The position numbers and the translations under genes were made by a program. DNA of 64,000 nucleotides from JAFLUQ01 sp964442035 (GTDB taxonomy: Bacteria > Bacillota > Clostridia > UMGS1883), in contig CAYTWZ010000001.1 of assembly GCA_964442035.1 (NCBI GenBank), positions 3,115 through 67,114 of the forward strand. The letters are read 5' to 3'. Below, piece by piece: positions 1-7,345 of this stretch (position 1 is the first letter of the stretch; each line of letters starts with the position of its first letter). The notes beneath the pieces are model-generated. The model searched no databases, had not been told where the DNA came from, and was given only the letters and a program-made list of their open reading frames with translations.

Positions 1-1227
1 GATAATCTCCTCTTCCTCGCTGACTCTGAGCCCGAAGATAGCCCTGATAAGCAGGAATGTGATAGTGATCGTGACAGCAGTATAAGCCAGAACAGAAATA
101 ACACCCAAAAGCTGTAGCCCAAGCAGCTCAAAGCCGCCGCCGTAGAAAAGACCCGTAAGAGTTTTGCCGGAAGCGTTGGCGATGCTGTAGCCGGGGGCTG
201 CGTCTGTGGCGAAAAGGCCGACGGCGATCGCACCCCAGATACCGTTCATAAAGTGAACCGCTACAGCGCCCACGGGGTCATCTATATGGAGAACATTGTC
301 CAAAAACCATATGCCAAATATTACCAGAAGTCCGGCTACAGCGCCGATAACAATAGCGCCAAAGCAGTCTGTAACGTCACAGGGGGCTGTGATGGCAACA
401 AGACCAGCCAAAGAAGCGTTGAGGCACATTGAAACATCGGGCTTGCCGTACTTTACCCAAGTGAATATCATACATACGACTGTTGCTACAGAGGGAGCTA
501 CGGTTGTTGTCAGGAAAATTGAACCCAGCTGTTCAATGCTTGTAGCGGCAGCGCCGTTGAAGCCGTACCAGCCGAGCCAGAGGATGAAGCAGCCAAGGCA
601 GCCCAAGGCGATGTTGTGTCCGGGAATAGCGTTGACCTTGGTGACCTTGCCGGACTTGTCGCGGTTAAACTTGCCGATACGGGGTCCAAGAATAGCCGCG
701 CCGATAAGGGCGCAGGTGCCGCCAACCATATGTATAGCGCAGGAACCGGCAAAATCGTGGAAGCCTAACTGTGACAGCCAGCCGCCGCCCCAGATCCAGT
801 GTGCTTCAATGGGATAGATGAGAGCGGATATAACTGCGGAATAAACACAGTAGGAAAGAAACTTTGTTCTTTCAGCCATAGCGCCGGAAACGATAGTGGC
901 GGTCGTGGCACAGAACACCAGGTTAAATACAAAATTCGAGAAATCGAAATTTGCGTAAGAGGTGAAGATGTCAAATCCGGGCTTGCCGATCAAACCGATC
1001 ATGTCCTCACCAAGAAGTAGCGAAAAGCCTATGAGAACGAACATTACCGTACCGATACAAAAGTCCATCAGGTTCTTCATCAATATGTTTCCGGTATTCT
1101 TGGCCCGGGTAAATCCCGCTTCCACCATGGCGAAGCCGGCCTGCATCCAAAACACCAGCGCCGCGCCGATCAGAAACCAGACGCCGAAAATGTTGTCATT
1201 GACGAACTGCATAATTTCCTTACTCAT
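1..1227 (-). CDS. amt: Ammonium transporter (Amt family), 3' end cut by window edge
   Basis: Amt/MEP/Rh-family channel that takes ammonium across the cytoplasmic membrane. The frame is open from the ATG at 1227 to position 1 (409 codons, no stop), so the gene continues outside the window. The N-terminus (MSKEIMQFVNDNIFGVWFLI) leads into hydrophobic segments typical of Amt, with the family's conserved MQAGFAMVEAG stretch near residue 30. The last visible residues, GLRVSEEEEII, match the cytoplasmic tail of Amt proteins. An AGGAGG Shine-Dalgarno sits a few bases before the ATG. It diverges from the glutamate synthase operon, so uptake and assimilation genes share one control region. Its ~225-nt leader carries ANTAR-type antitermination structures, described separately. 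Family assignment is secure; regulation by a glutamine-metabolism ANTAR protein is inferred. Confidence 0.95.
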   Translation of the reverse strand, partial: MSKEIMQFVNDNIFGVWFLIGAALVFWMQAGFAMVEAGFTRAKNTGNILMKNLMDFCIGTVMFVLIGFSLLLGEDMIGLIGKPGFDIFTSYANFDFSNFVFNLVFCATTATIVSGAMAERTKFLSYCVYSAVISALIYPIEAHWIWGGGWLSQLGFHDFAGSCAIHMVGGTCALIGAAILGPRIGKFNRDKSGKVTKVNAIPGHNIALGCLGCFILWLGWYGFNGAAATSIEQLGSIFLTTTVAPSVATVVCMIFTWVKYGKPDVSMCLNASLAGLVAITAPCDVTDCFGAIVIGAVAGLLVIFGIWFLDNVLHIDDPVGAVAVHFMNGIWGAIAVGLFATDAAPGYSIANASGKTLTGLFYGGGFELLGLQLLGVISVLAYTAVTITITFLLIRAIFGLRVSEEEEII

Positions 1228-1268
1228 AATAAATCCTCCTCTCGGCCTTTAAACCGAAAAATTAATAT

Positions 1269-1351
1269 AAAAAAGCGTACCTCATAATTATATACTCTTG
1301 ACCCGCCCCTATTGCTTACAGTGGTCATTTGTATATAATTATTAAGTACGC
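1269..1351 (-). terminator. Leader terminator of amt (attenuator)
   Basis: Read on the minus strand, 1351-1331 pairs with 1295-1275 over 21 positions with 19 matches, closing a 35-nt loop, and is followed directly by six U (1274-1269). It lies about 40 bases before the amt start codon, so it would stop transcription before the gene unless the 5' arm is sequestered. The 5' arm overlaps the ANTAR-type hairpin at 1346-1359. Confidence 0.85.
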
Positions 1352-1359
1352 CTTTGTAC
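1346..1359 (-). promoter_or_regulatory. ANTAR-target hairpin P2 in amt leader
   Basis: RNA hairpin GUAC-AAAGGC-GUAC: a 4-bp stem with a six-base loop that has A at loop position 1 and G at position 4, the bases conserved in ANTAR binding sites. Six of its bases (1346-1351) are also the start of the terminator's 5' arm, so the two folds exclude each other. Binding here would give readthrough into amt. Confidence 0.75.
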
Positions 1360-1379
1360 AAAACTGTTCTGCTCATTGC

Positions 1380-1425
1380 TTTCCGCGCATATATTTATTT
1401 GAAAAAATGAAAAGTGCGGCGGAAA
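1380..1425 (-). other. Linker stem between the two ANTAR hairpins of the amt leader
   Basis: On the minus-strand transcript UUUCCGC (1425-1419) pairs with GCGGAAA (1386-1380) around an A/U-rich loop. It would bring the P1 and P2 hexaloop hairpins close together. The pairing is visible; the spacing role is inferred. Confidence 0.5.
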
Positions 1426-1437
1426 TTGAAACAACTC

Positions 1438-1455
1438 CACAGCACCTTTGCTATG
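1438..1455 (-). promoter_or_regulatory. ANTAR-target hairpin P1 at the 5' end of the amt transcript
   Basis: RNA hairpin CAUAGC-AAAGGU-GCUGUG: six pairs (one G-U) closing a hexaloop with A1 and G4. It starts at the transcription start predicted from the promoter at 1461-1489. Together with P2 it gives the dual-hexaloop arrangement recognised by ANTAR-domain antiterminators. Confidence 0.75.
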
Positions 1456-1460
1456 GATAT

Positions 1461-1489
1461 ATAATACTCCCATTTTTTCAAAAAGTCAA
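1461..1489 (-). promoter_or_regulatory. Promoter of amt
   Basis: Minus-strand -35 TTGACT (1489-1484), 17-bp spacer, -10 TATTAT (1466-1461). Predicted start near 1454, giving a leader of about 225 nt. Confidence 0.75.
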
Positions 1490-1632
1490 CCCTTTTTGGC
1501 TTAAACTTACATTTTCGGCAAATCGCCAAAAAATTTAAAAATTGTTTACGTTTAATTTTAACATTATTAACAAAAAGCTTTCACGAATTCGATTTGGAAT
1601 TTGATTGAATATTGCTTTGTTGTCGAAATCTC

Positions 1633-1661
1633 TTGACAAACCGTGCTTTTTGGTTTAAAAT
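1633..1661 (+). promoter_or_regulatory. Promoter of the glutamate synthase operon
   Basis: -35 TTGACA (1633-1638), 17-bp spacer, -10 TAAAAT (1656-1661). Predicted start near 1668, just at the first base of the hexaloop hairpin. Confidence 0.8.
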
Positions 1662-1667
1662 ACAGGG

Positions 1668-1685
1668 TGAAACAATGGCGTTTCG
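1668..1685 (+). promoter_or_regulatory. ANTAR-target-like hairpin in glutamate synthase leader
   Basis: RNA hairpin UGAAAC-AAUGGC-GUUUCG: a 6-bp stem (one G-U) with a hexaloop having A1 and G4, the same signature as the two hairpins in the divergent amt leader. Its 3' half is also the 5' arm of the terminator at 1677-1718. A second hexaloop hairpin is not seen between the promoter and this one. Confidence 0.65.
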
Positions 1686-1718
1686 GTTTTTTTGTTATGA
1701 GACCGACGCGCCTTTTTT
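1677..1718 (+). terminator. Leader terminator of the glutamate synthase operon (attenuator)
   Basis: GGCGUUUCGG (1677-1686) pairs with CCGACGCGCC (1703-1712), nine of ten positions including a G-U, followed by six U (1713-1718). It lies about 45 bases before the first start codon and is mutually exclusive with the hexaloop hairpin at 1668-1685. Confidence 0.75.
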
Positions 1719-1764
1719 GTTTTCTATTTTCTATTATGCGCTGTGCGCAGAGAGGATGATATTG

Positions 1765-2862
1765 ATGCTTGAAAAGGAAGGCAAAGTTAGAATTCCCGCC
1801 GGCTGTGCCATATCCGGTATATTTTCCAAAAGCGGCAAGAAGATCAACGGAGAGAAAATAATCAAATCGATCTCCATCATGCACGACAGAAGCAACGGCC
1901 TTGGAGGCGGCTACGCCGCTTACGGCATTTATCCCCAGTATAAGGAATATTACGCGTTTCATGTGTTTTATGACACGGACGCGGCCAAAACGGAGTGTGA
2001 GGAATTTCTTGACCATCATTTTGATATTGTTAACCTGAGCAAAATTCCCACTCGTCCGCATAAAAACATTACCGACGCTCCTCTTATATGGAGGTATTTT
2101 GTTACACCCCGTCCCACAAAGCTGGCTGCCAGTCAGCTGGACGAAAAGGAATTTGTTTCCCGCTGTGTTATAAAGATCAACACCCATATCAAAGGGGCAT
2201 ACGTTTTTTCTTCCGGAAAAAACATGGGGGTGTTTAAGGCTGTAGGCTTCCCTGAGGATGTGGGAAGCTTTTACAGACTTGAGGAGTATGAGGCCTACTG
2301 CTGGACATGTCACGGACGCTATCCCACCAATACACCCGGCTGGTGGGGCGGAGCTCATCCCTTTGCTATGCTGGACTATTCTATTGTACACAACGGTGAG
2401 ATCTCCTCATATGACGCCAATCGGCGCTCGGTGGAGATGTACGGCTACAACTGCACGCTGCTCACCGATACCGAAGTCATAACATACATTTTTGACTACC
2501 TTATCCGCAAGCAGGGCCTCACTCTTACCGAGGCGGCCAGCACAGTGGCGGCGCCCTTCTGGTCAACTATCAGCAAGCTCCCTCCCGAGAAAAAGAACAA
2601 GCTGACCTTCCTTCGCAACAAGTACAGCGGCTGCCTGATAACCGGGCCCTTCTCGATTCTGCTTGGCTTTGACGGGGGACTGATGGCGCTTAACGACCGC
2701 CTTAAGCTCAGGAGCATGGTTGTGGGCGAAAAGGGCGACACTGCCTATGTGGCAAGTGAAGAAAGCGCCATCCGCGTCATCGAGCCGGAGCTTGACCGGC
2801 TGTGGGCTCCACGGGGAGGCGAACCGGTAATATTCAGGCTAAACGACGGCGTTCAGATATAA
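1765..2862 (+). CDS. Class II glutamine amidotransferase subunit of split glutamate synthase (GlxB/GltS-alpha type)
   Basis: Releases ammonia from glutamine for the glutamate synthase encoded downstream. 365 aa, all within an N-terminal-nucleophile amidotransferase fold. The motif PAGCAISG puts the likely nucleophile at Cys14, implying removal of a short leader as in related archaeal/clostridial GlxB proteins. Further family blocks are DRSNGLGGG (~45), GRYPTNTPGWWGG (~175) and VHNGEISS (~203). ATG 1765 is chosen because the GAGAGG at 1750-1755 is well spaced for it; an in-frame ATG at 1756 lies inside that site and longer upstream readings have no ribosome site. First gene of a five-gene operon; the synthase, Fe-S, FAD and GXGXG parts of the usual single GltB/GltD pair are separate genes here. 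Confidence 0.88.
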   Translation: MLEKEGKVRIPAGCAISGIFSKSGKKINGEKIIKSISIMHDRSNGLGGGYAAYGIYPQYKEYYAFHVFYDTDAAKTECEEFLDHHFDIVNLSKIPTRPHKNITDAPLIWRYFVTPRPTKLAASQLDEKEFVSRCVIKINTHIKGAYVFSSGKNMGVFKAVGFPEDVGSFYRLEEYEAYCWTCHGRYPTNTPGWWGGAHPFAMLDYSIVHNGEISSYDANRRSVEMYGYNCTLLTDTEVITYIFDYLIRKQGLTLTEAASTVAAPFWSTISKLPPEKKNKLTFLRNKYSGCLITGPFSILLGFDGGLMALNDRLKLRSMVVGEKGDTAYVASEESAIRVIEPELDRLWAPRGGEPVIFRLNDGVQI

Positions 2863-2926
2863 CTAAACGAAAGATGTCCCCCGGGTCTCGTCTACCGACT
2901 CGGTCGGCGCTTCTGTTTGGCAGAGA
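2861..2926 (+). repeat. Partial copy of the CTAAACGAAAG palindromic repeat family
   Basis: Begins at the stop codon of the amidotransferase gene with AACTAAACGAAAGATGTCC and continues through GTCTCGTCTaCCGACTC. This matches the reverse strand of 22410-22476 over most of its length. It sits inside the operon, between the first and second genes, so it is transcribed. Confidence 0.6.
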
Positions 2927-2941
2927 AAGGATGTAAAACAA

Positions 2942-4447
2942 ATGGCAATAAATTATTTCTACCCCGAATATGAGGTAGTGAGGGACCAAAACAAGTGCAT
3001 CAGGTGCAAGGTCTGTGCCCGGCAGTGCGCCAACGAGGTACATTTCTATGATGAGGACGGGAATGTAATGCTGGCCGACAGCTCAAAGTGCGTCAACTGC
3101 CACCGCTGCGTTTCCCTTTGCCCCACGAGGGCTCTTAAAATAGTAAAGACTGACCACACCTTTAAGGAAAACGCTAACTGGAGCAAGGACGCCATATACG
3201 AGGTCTACCGTCAGGCGGAGACCGGCGGCGTTCTGCTCAGCGCCATGGGCAATCCCAAGCCCCTGCCCGTATACTGGGACAAAATACTTATTAACGCGTC
3301 TCAGGTAACAAACCCCTCCATTGACCCCCTGCGTGAGCCTATGGAAACGAAGGTGTTCTTAGGCAGCAAGGCCGGGGAGATACAGCGTGACGAAAAGGGT
3401 GAGCTTATAAACAACCTTAAGCCTCAGCTGGAGCTGGAGGTGCCTATCATGTTCAGCGCCATGAGCTACGGCTCTATCAGCTACAACGCCCATGCCAGCC
3501 TTGCCCGTGCCGCTACGGAGCTGGGAACCTTCTACAACACCGGCGAGGGCGGACTTCACAAGGACTTTTACCGATACGGCCCTCACACCATAGTGCAGGT
3601 GGCCAGCGGACGCTTCGGCGTTTTCAAGGATTATCTTGAAGCGGGCGCCGCAGTGGAGATCAAAATGGGTCAGGGCGCCAAGCCCGGCATCGGCGGTCAC
3701 CTTCCCGGCGCTAAGATCGTAGGGGATATCAGCCGCACAAGAATGATACCCGAGGGCACGGATGCAATTTCTCCCGCGCCACATCACGATATTTACTCTA
3801 TTGAGGATCTGCGCCAGCTGGTGGACTCCCTTAAGGAGGCCACCGAGTATAAGAAGCCTGTGATCGTCAAGATCGCCGCCGTACACAATATTGCCGCCAT
3901 AGCCAGCGGTATTGCCCGAAGCGGCGCCGACATAATCGCCATTGACGGCTTCCGGGGCGGAACAGGCGCGGCTCCCACCAGAATAAGGGACAACGTGGGT
4001 ATTCCTATCGAGCTTGCTCTTGCGGCGGTGGACTCACGCCTGAGGGACGAGGGCATCCGGGACAACGTCAGCCTCGTGGTAGGGGGAAGCATTCGCAGCA
4101 GCGCGGACGTGATCAAGGCTATCGCTCTTGGTGCGGACGCGGTATATATTGCCACCAGTGCGCTGCTGGCTCTTGGCTGCCACCTTTGCCGCACCTGCAA
4201 TACGGGCAAATGCAACTGGGGCATAGCCACTCAGCGGCCAGAACTGGTGAAGCGGCTTAACCCCGACATCGGCTCCCAGCGTCTGGTCAACCTTGTGACC
4301 GCATGGCAGCGTGAGATCAAGGAGATGATGGGCGGCATGGGAATCAATTCCGTGGAGGCCCTCAGGGGCAACCGTTTGATGCTCAGAGGCGTAGGTCTCA
4401 ACGAAAAGGAGCTGGAGATCCTTGGCATAAAGCACGCCGGAGAATAA
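2942..4447 (+). CDS. Glutamate synthase FMN-binding subunit with N-terminal 2[4Fe-4S] ferredoxin domain
   Basis: Carries the central GltB synthase domain, which makes glutamate from 2-oxoglutarate and ammonia on FMN. 501 aa. An N-terminal ferredoxin domain has two CxxCxxCxxxC sets (Cys19/22/25/29 and 50/53/56/60). The (beta/alpha)8 synthase domain spans roughly 90-480, with FSAMSYGSIS, GEGG, IKMGQGAKPGIGGHLPG and DGFRGGTGAAP. The cysteine cluster CHLCRTCNTGKC (from ~413) corresponds to the 3Fe-4S site of classical GltB. The amidotransferase and GXGXG domains of full-length GltB are missing because separate genes encode them. GAAAGGATG Shine-Dalgarno; ATG 2942 has correct spacing. The architecture matches archaeal-type split GOGAT. 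Confidence 0.92.
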   Translation: MAINYFYPEYEVVRDQNKCIRCKVCARQCANEVHFYDEDGNVMLADSSKCVNCHRCVSLCPTRALKIVKTDHTFKENANWSKDAIYEVYRQAETGGVLLSAMGNPKPLPVYWDKILINASQVTNPSIDPLREPMETKVFLGSKAGEIQRDEKGELINNLKPQLELEVPIMFSAMSYGSISYNAHASLARAATELGTFYNTGEGGLHKDFYRYGPHTIVQVASGRFGVFKDYLEAGAAVEIKMGQGAKPGIGGHLPGAKIVGDISRTRMIPEGTDAISPAPHHDIYSIEDLRQLVDSLKEATEYKKPVIVKIAAVHNIAAIASGIARSGADIIAIDGFRGGTGAAPTRIRDNVGIPIELALAAVDSRLRDEGIRDNVSLVVGGSIRSSADVIKAIALGADAVYIATSALLALGCHLCRTCNTGKCNWGIATQRPELVKRLNPDIGSQRLVNLVTAWQREIKEMMGGMGINSVEALRGNRLMLRGVGLNEKELEILGIKHAGE

Positions 4448-4462
4448 GGCGTAATTTCCTTT

Positions 4463-4504
4463 TAATAGATAATGACGGGCTTTCAGCCCTTATTGAAATA
4501 GGGA
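4463..4504 (+). repeat. Short hairpin repeat (CGGGCTTTCAGCCCTTATTGAA family)
   Basis: The sequence GGGCTTTCAGCCC followed by TTATTGAA lies between the FMN subunit and the Fe-S subunit genes. The same ~22-bp unit recurs at 10069-10092 (reverse), 27663-27687 and 54154-54180 (reverse). The small GGGCT/AGCCC stem is inside the operon transcript. Confidence 0.6.
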
Positions 4505-4517
4505 AGGGATGAATAAC

Positions 4518-4949
4518 TTGAAAAAAATATATGTAAATGAAGAATGGTGTTTGGGCTGTCATTTGTGCGAGTATTACTGTGCCTTTGCCAACAGCGGCAA
4601 AAGGGATATGGCTCTGGCTCTTAAGGATATAAAGATCAATCCCCGAATTCAGGTGGAGGAGGGTAAGGACGTGTGCTTTGCGGTCAACTGCCGCCACTGC
4701 CCGGATCCCATTTGCGTAAAAAGCTGCATAAGCGGCGCACTGACCGTTAATGACGGTCTTATCGAGCTGAATACCGAAAAATGCGTGGGATGCTATACCT
4801 GTGTTCTGGTATGTCCCTTTGGGGCAATTATGCCCGGAGATGACGGGCATGTGACTCAAAAATGTGAGCTTTGCGCCAAAAACAGCTGCGGCGCGCCCAG
4901 CTGCGTAGCTCACTGTCCCAACAACGCCATTGTTTACGAGGAAAGGTAG
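4518..4949 (+). CDS. 4Fe-4S ferredoxin-type electron-transfer subunit of glutamate synthase (HycB-like)
   Basis: Small polyferredoxin with four cysteine sets: CLGCHLCEYYC, CRHCPDPICVKSC, CVGCYTCVLVC and CELCAKNSC. This is the arrangement of the HycB/CooF iron-sulfur subunits that relay electrons between a flavoprotein and a partner enzyme. It lies between the FMN synthase and the FAD reductase genes, so it probably carries electrons from reductase to synthase. The TTG at 4518 (protein starting MKKIYVNEEW, 143 aa) is preferred because GGGAAGGG is spaced correctly for it; the in-frame ATG at 4509 touches that site and would add three residues. Function within the complex is inferred from context. 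Confidence 0.85.
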   Translation: MKKIYVNEEWCLGCHLCEYYCAFANSGKRDMALALKDIKINPRIQVEEGKDVCFAVNCRHCPDPICVKSCISGALTVNDGLIELNTEKCVGCYTCVLVCPFGAIMPGDDGHVTQKCELCAKNSCGAPSCVAHCPNNAIVYEER

Positions 4950-4956
4950 GAAAGAT

Positions 4957-6186
4957 ATGAATTATGTAATTATCGGCAACTCCGCCGGAGCTATCGGCTG
5001 CGTGGAGGGCATAAGAAAGACGGATAAGGAGGGACGTATCACCCTTATTGCGTCGGAGCCGCATCACACCTATTCCCGCCCTCTGATATCCTACCTTATA
5101 TACGGACAGACCGATGAAGAGCGCATGAAGTACCGCGGGCCGTCCTTTTATACCGACAACAATGTGGACGCCCGACTTGGGGTAACAGTCACAAAAATTG
5201 ACCCTGAGGCTAAGACTGTGGAAACAGACGGGGGAGAGATCGTCCCCTATGACAAACTGATGATAGCCACAGGCTCCTACCCATTTATTCCTCCTATGGA
5301 GGGCCTTGACAGCGTAAAAAGCAAATTCACCTTTATGACCCTTGACAGCGCCAAAGCCCTTGAAGCGGCTCTTACGTCCCAAAGCCGTGTGCTGATAGTC
5401 GGCGCGGGACTTATAGGCCTAAAATGCGCCGAGGGCATAAGCGGCAAGGTAAAAAGCATTACCGTGGTGGATCTGGCGGACAGGATACTTCCCAGCATAC
5501 TTGACAAGGCCGGGAGCGGCATTATGCAGAAGCATATTGAGAAAAACGGCATCAGTTTCATTCTTTCCGACAGCGTAAAGCGCTTTTCCGACGGATCGGC
5601 TCTCCTTAACAGCGGAAAAACCGTTGACTTTGACATCCTTGTTGTTGCCGTGGGCGTGCGCCCCGCCACAGGTCTCGCGAAGGACGCGGGAATAGAAGTC
5701 GGCCGGGGAATTCTTACTGACGAAAGGTGCCAAACCTCACAGGCGGATGTTTATGCCGCCGGTGACTGCACCGAAAGCCGGGACATCACCACCGGACAAA
5801 GCAAGGTTTTGGCTCTCCTTCCAAACGCGTATATGCAGGGAGAATGTGCCGGCAGGAACATGGCCGGAGGAGACGCCCTCTACGACAAGGCAATTCCCAT
5901 GAACGCCATCGGCTTTTTCGGCCTGCACATTGTTTCGGCCGGCAGCTATGACGGGGAAGAATATATTGAAGCGGACGATACTAACTACAAAAAGCTGGTC
6001 ACAAGAGACGGCCTTTTGAAGGGCTTTATTATCATCGGCGATGTAAAGCGCGCGGGAATATACACCTCCCTTATCCGGGAGCAGACGCCCCTTGATACCA
6101 TAGATTTTGAGCTGGTCAAGTCCAGCCCTCAGCTTATGGCCTTTTCCCGAAGTGAACGAGCCAAAAAGCTCAGCGGAGCCAAATGA
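4957..6186 (+). CDS. FAD/NAD(P)H-dependent oxidoreductase subunit of glutamate synthase
   Basis: Pyridine nucleotide-disulfide oxidoreductase-type flavoprotein, 409 aa, in the rubredoxin/nitrite reductase subgroup (no redox-active CxxxxC). The FAD-binding start is YVIIGNSAGAIGCVEG, the second Rossmann fold is VLIVGAGLIGLKCAEG (~148) and the C-terminal FAD motif is VYAAGDCTE (~270). In this operon it is expected to oxidise NAD(P)H and feed electrons through the adjacent ferredoxin subunit to the FMN synthase. Begins 7 bases after the Fe-S gene with an AGGAAAG ribosome site; an upstream in-frame start at 4930 overlaps the previous gene and lacks one. Confidence 0.88.
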   Translation: MNYVIIGNSAGAIGCVEGIRKTDKEGRITLIASEPHHTYSRPLISYLIYGQTDEERMKYRGPSFYTDNNVDARLGVTVTKIDPEAKTVETDGGEIVPYDKLMIATGSYPFIPPMEGLDSVKSKFTFMTLDSAKALEAALTSQSRVLIVGAGLIGLKCAEGISGKVKSITVVDLADRILPSILDKAGSGIMQKHIEKNGISFILSDSVKRFSDGSALLNSGKTVDFDILVVAVGVRPATGLAKDAGIEVGRGILTDERCQTSQADVYAAGDCTESRDITTGQSKVLALLPNAYMQGECAGRNMAGGDALYDKAIPMNAIGFFGLHIVSAGSYDGEEYIEADDTNYKKLVTRDGLLKGFIIIGDVKRAGIYTSLIREQTPLDTIDFELVKSSPQLMAFSRSERAKKLSGAK

Positions 6187-6215
6187 CAAAGAATCATCAG
6201 CAAGGAGGAATAAAT

Positions 6216-6938
6216 ATGCAGATAACGGCGGGAGTCATGGATTTCAGAAGCCTTAACGCCGCGATCCGGGACAGTGAGGACAGTGACATAACCATTGACC
6301 AATGCTATGGTCAGCGCTTTATCGGCGACGGCATGAGCGGAAAGACTATTACCATAAACGGCACTCCGGGCAATGCCTTGGGCGCATATTTCAACGGCGG
6401 TGTCATTCGGGTGAACGGCAACGCGCAGGACGCCATGGGTGACACTATGAATGGCGGCGCCATCTACATCCACGGCTGCAGCGGCGACGCCACGGGCTAT
6501 GCCATGCGTGGCGGAAAAATATTTGTACAGCAAAACGCGGGATATCGGGCCGGAATACACATGAAGGCCTACAAGGATAAGATCCCCACGCTGGTGATCG
6601 GCGGACGGGCCGGGTCATTCCTGGGGGAATATCAGGCCGGTGGATACATTGTCGTGCTGGGCATAGGACAGAACGGCGCCTTGCCGGTGGGGAACTTCCC
6701 CGCTACAGGCATGCACGGGGGCAAGATATTTCTCCGCAGCGACACTGCCCCTGCCGACCTTCCTAACAGCGTGCTCACAAGGGAGGCGACCCCTGAGGAC
6801 ATGGGGGAGATAGACGCCCTTATAGAAGAATACTGCGCCGAATTCGGACACAACAAGACAGAGGTGGAAGCAGGCCGGTTTTATGTGATATACCCGGACA
6901 CCGCAAATCCCTATAAGGAGCTTTTTGTAGCAAACTGA
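6216..6938 (+). CDS. Glutamate synthase GXGXG (alpha-subunit domain 3) protein
   Basis: 240 aa; a right-handed beta-helix of repeating G-X-X-G-X-X-X-G units, for example GNALGAYFNGGVIRVNGNAQ, GDTMNGGAIYIHGCSG and GYAMRGGKIFVQ. This is the C-terminal domain of GltB, which scaffolds the ammonia-channelling enzyme. Here it is a stand-alone gene, as in archaeal and some clostridial split glutamate synthases. Start at 6216 with a perfect AAGGAGG site 6 bases upstream; the longer reading from 6183 overlaps the reductase gene. Last gene of the five-gene operon; no strong terminator is seen before the next promoter at 7020. Confidence 0.9.
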   Translation: MQITAGVMDFRSLNAAIRDSEDSDITIDQCYGQRFIGDGMSGKTITINGTPGNALGAYFNGGVIRVNGNAQDAMGDTMNGGAIYIHGCSGDATGYAMRGGKIFVQQNAGYRAGIHMKAYKDKIPTLVIGGRAGSFLGEYQAGGYIVVLGIGQNGALPVGNFPATGMHGGKIFLRSDTAPADLPNSVLTREATPEDMGEIDALIEEYCAEFGHNKTEVEAGRFYVIYPDTANPYKELFVAN

Positions 6939-7019
6939 TAATACAAAATCATAAATCAAGGATTTTGCGGCGCAGGGATATATTCAATTAATTTTTTTAT
7001 CAAATAATACAAAAAACTA

Positions 7020-7047
7020 TTGAAATTATAATTTTTTATGATACAAT
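7020..7047 (+). promoter_or_regulatory. Promoter of the ferredoxin gene
   Basis: -35 TTGAAA (7020-7025), 16-bp spacer, -10 TACAAT (7042-7047), in a very AT-rich stretch about 50 bases upstream of the ferredoxin start. Confidence 0.65.
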
Positions 7048-7095
7048 AAGGTTAAGGAACCCCATCCTTAATATTTTAAAAAGAGGTGTATTTAA

Positions 7096-7266
7096 ATGGC
7101 ATACGTTATCAGTGATGATTGCATCAGTTGCGGCGCTTGCGCGGAGGGATGTCCCGTAGGCTGCATCAGTGAGGGAGACGGCAAGTACGTTATTGACGCG
7201 GATCAGTGCATAGAGTGCGGCGCTTGTGCGGATACATGTCCTGTAGGCGCTCCCGCTCAGGAGTAA
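7096..7266 (+). CDS. 2[4Fe-4S] clostridial-type ferredoxin
   Basis: 56-aa low-potential electron carrier, too short for routine ORF lists. It shows the two classic cluster motifs, CISCGACAEGCPVG and CIECGACADTCPVG, related by the internal duplication typical of clostridial ferredoxins. GAGG at 7083-7086 is the ribosome site. Own promoter (7020-7047) and own terminator (7280-7323), so it is a monocistronic gene. Such ferredoxins serve pyruvate:ferredoxin oxidoreductase and [FeFe] hydrogenase; the hydF gene at 30501-31700 supports that setting. Confidence 0.95.
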   Translation: MAYVISDDCISCGACAEGCPVGCISEGDGKYVIDADQCIECGACADTCPVGAPAQE

Positions 7267-7279
7267 TACTTAAATCCTT

Positions 7280-7323
7280 AATGCGACCGGGGCTTCTTAT
7301 GAAGCCCTGTTTGCATTATTTTT
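7280..7323 (+). terminator. Terminator after ferredoxin gene
   Basis: AATGC....GGGGCTTC-TTAT-GAAGCCCT....GCATT followed by ATTTTT: an 8-bp inner and 5-bp outer stem with a T-run. Confidence 0.8.
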
Positions 7324-7345
7324 AGTTAAATTAAGGAAGCTATAT

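Noticed and set aside
296..1252. Plus-strand open frames at the left end
   Set aside because: They are shadows of the minus-strand amt gene, which is open to the window edge and has clear Amt motifs.
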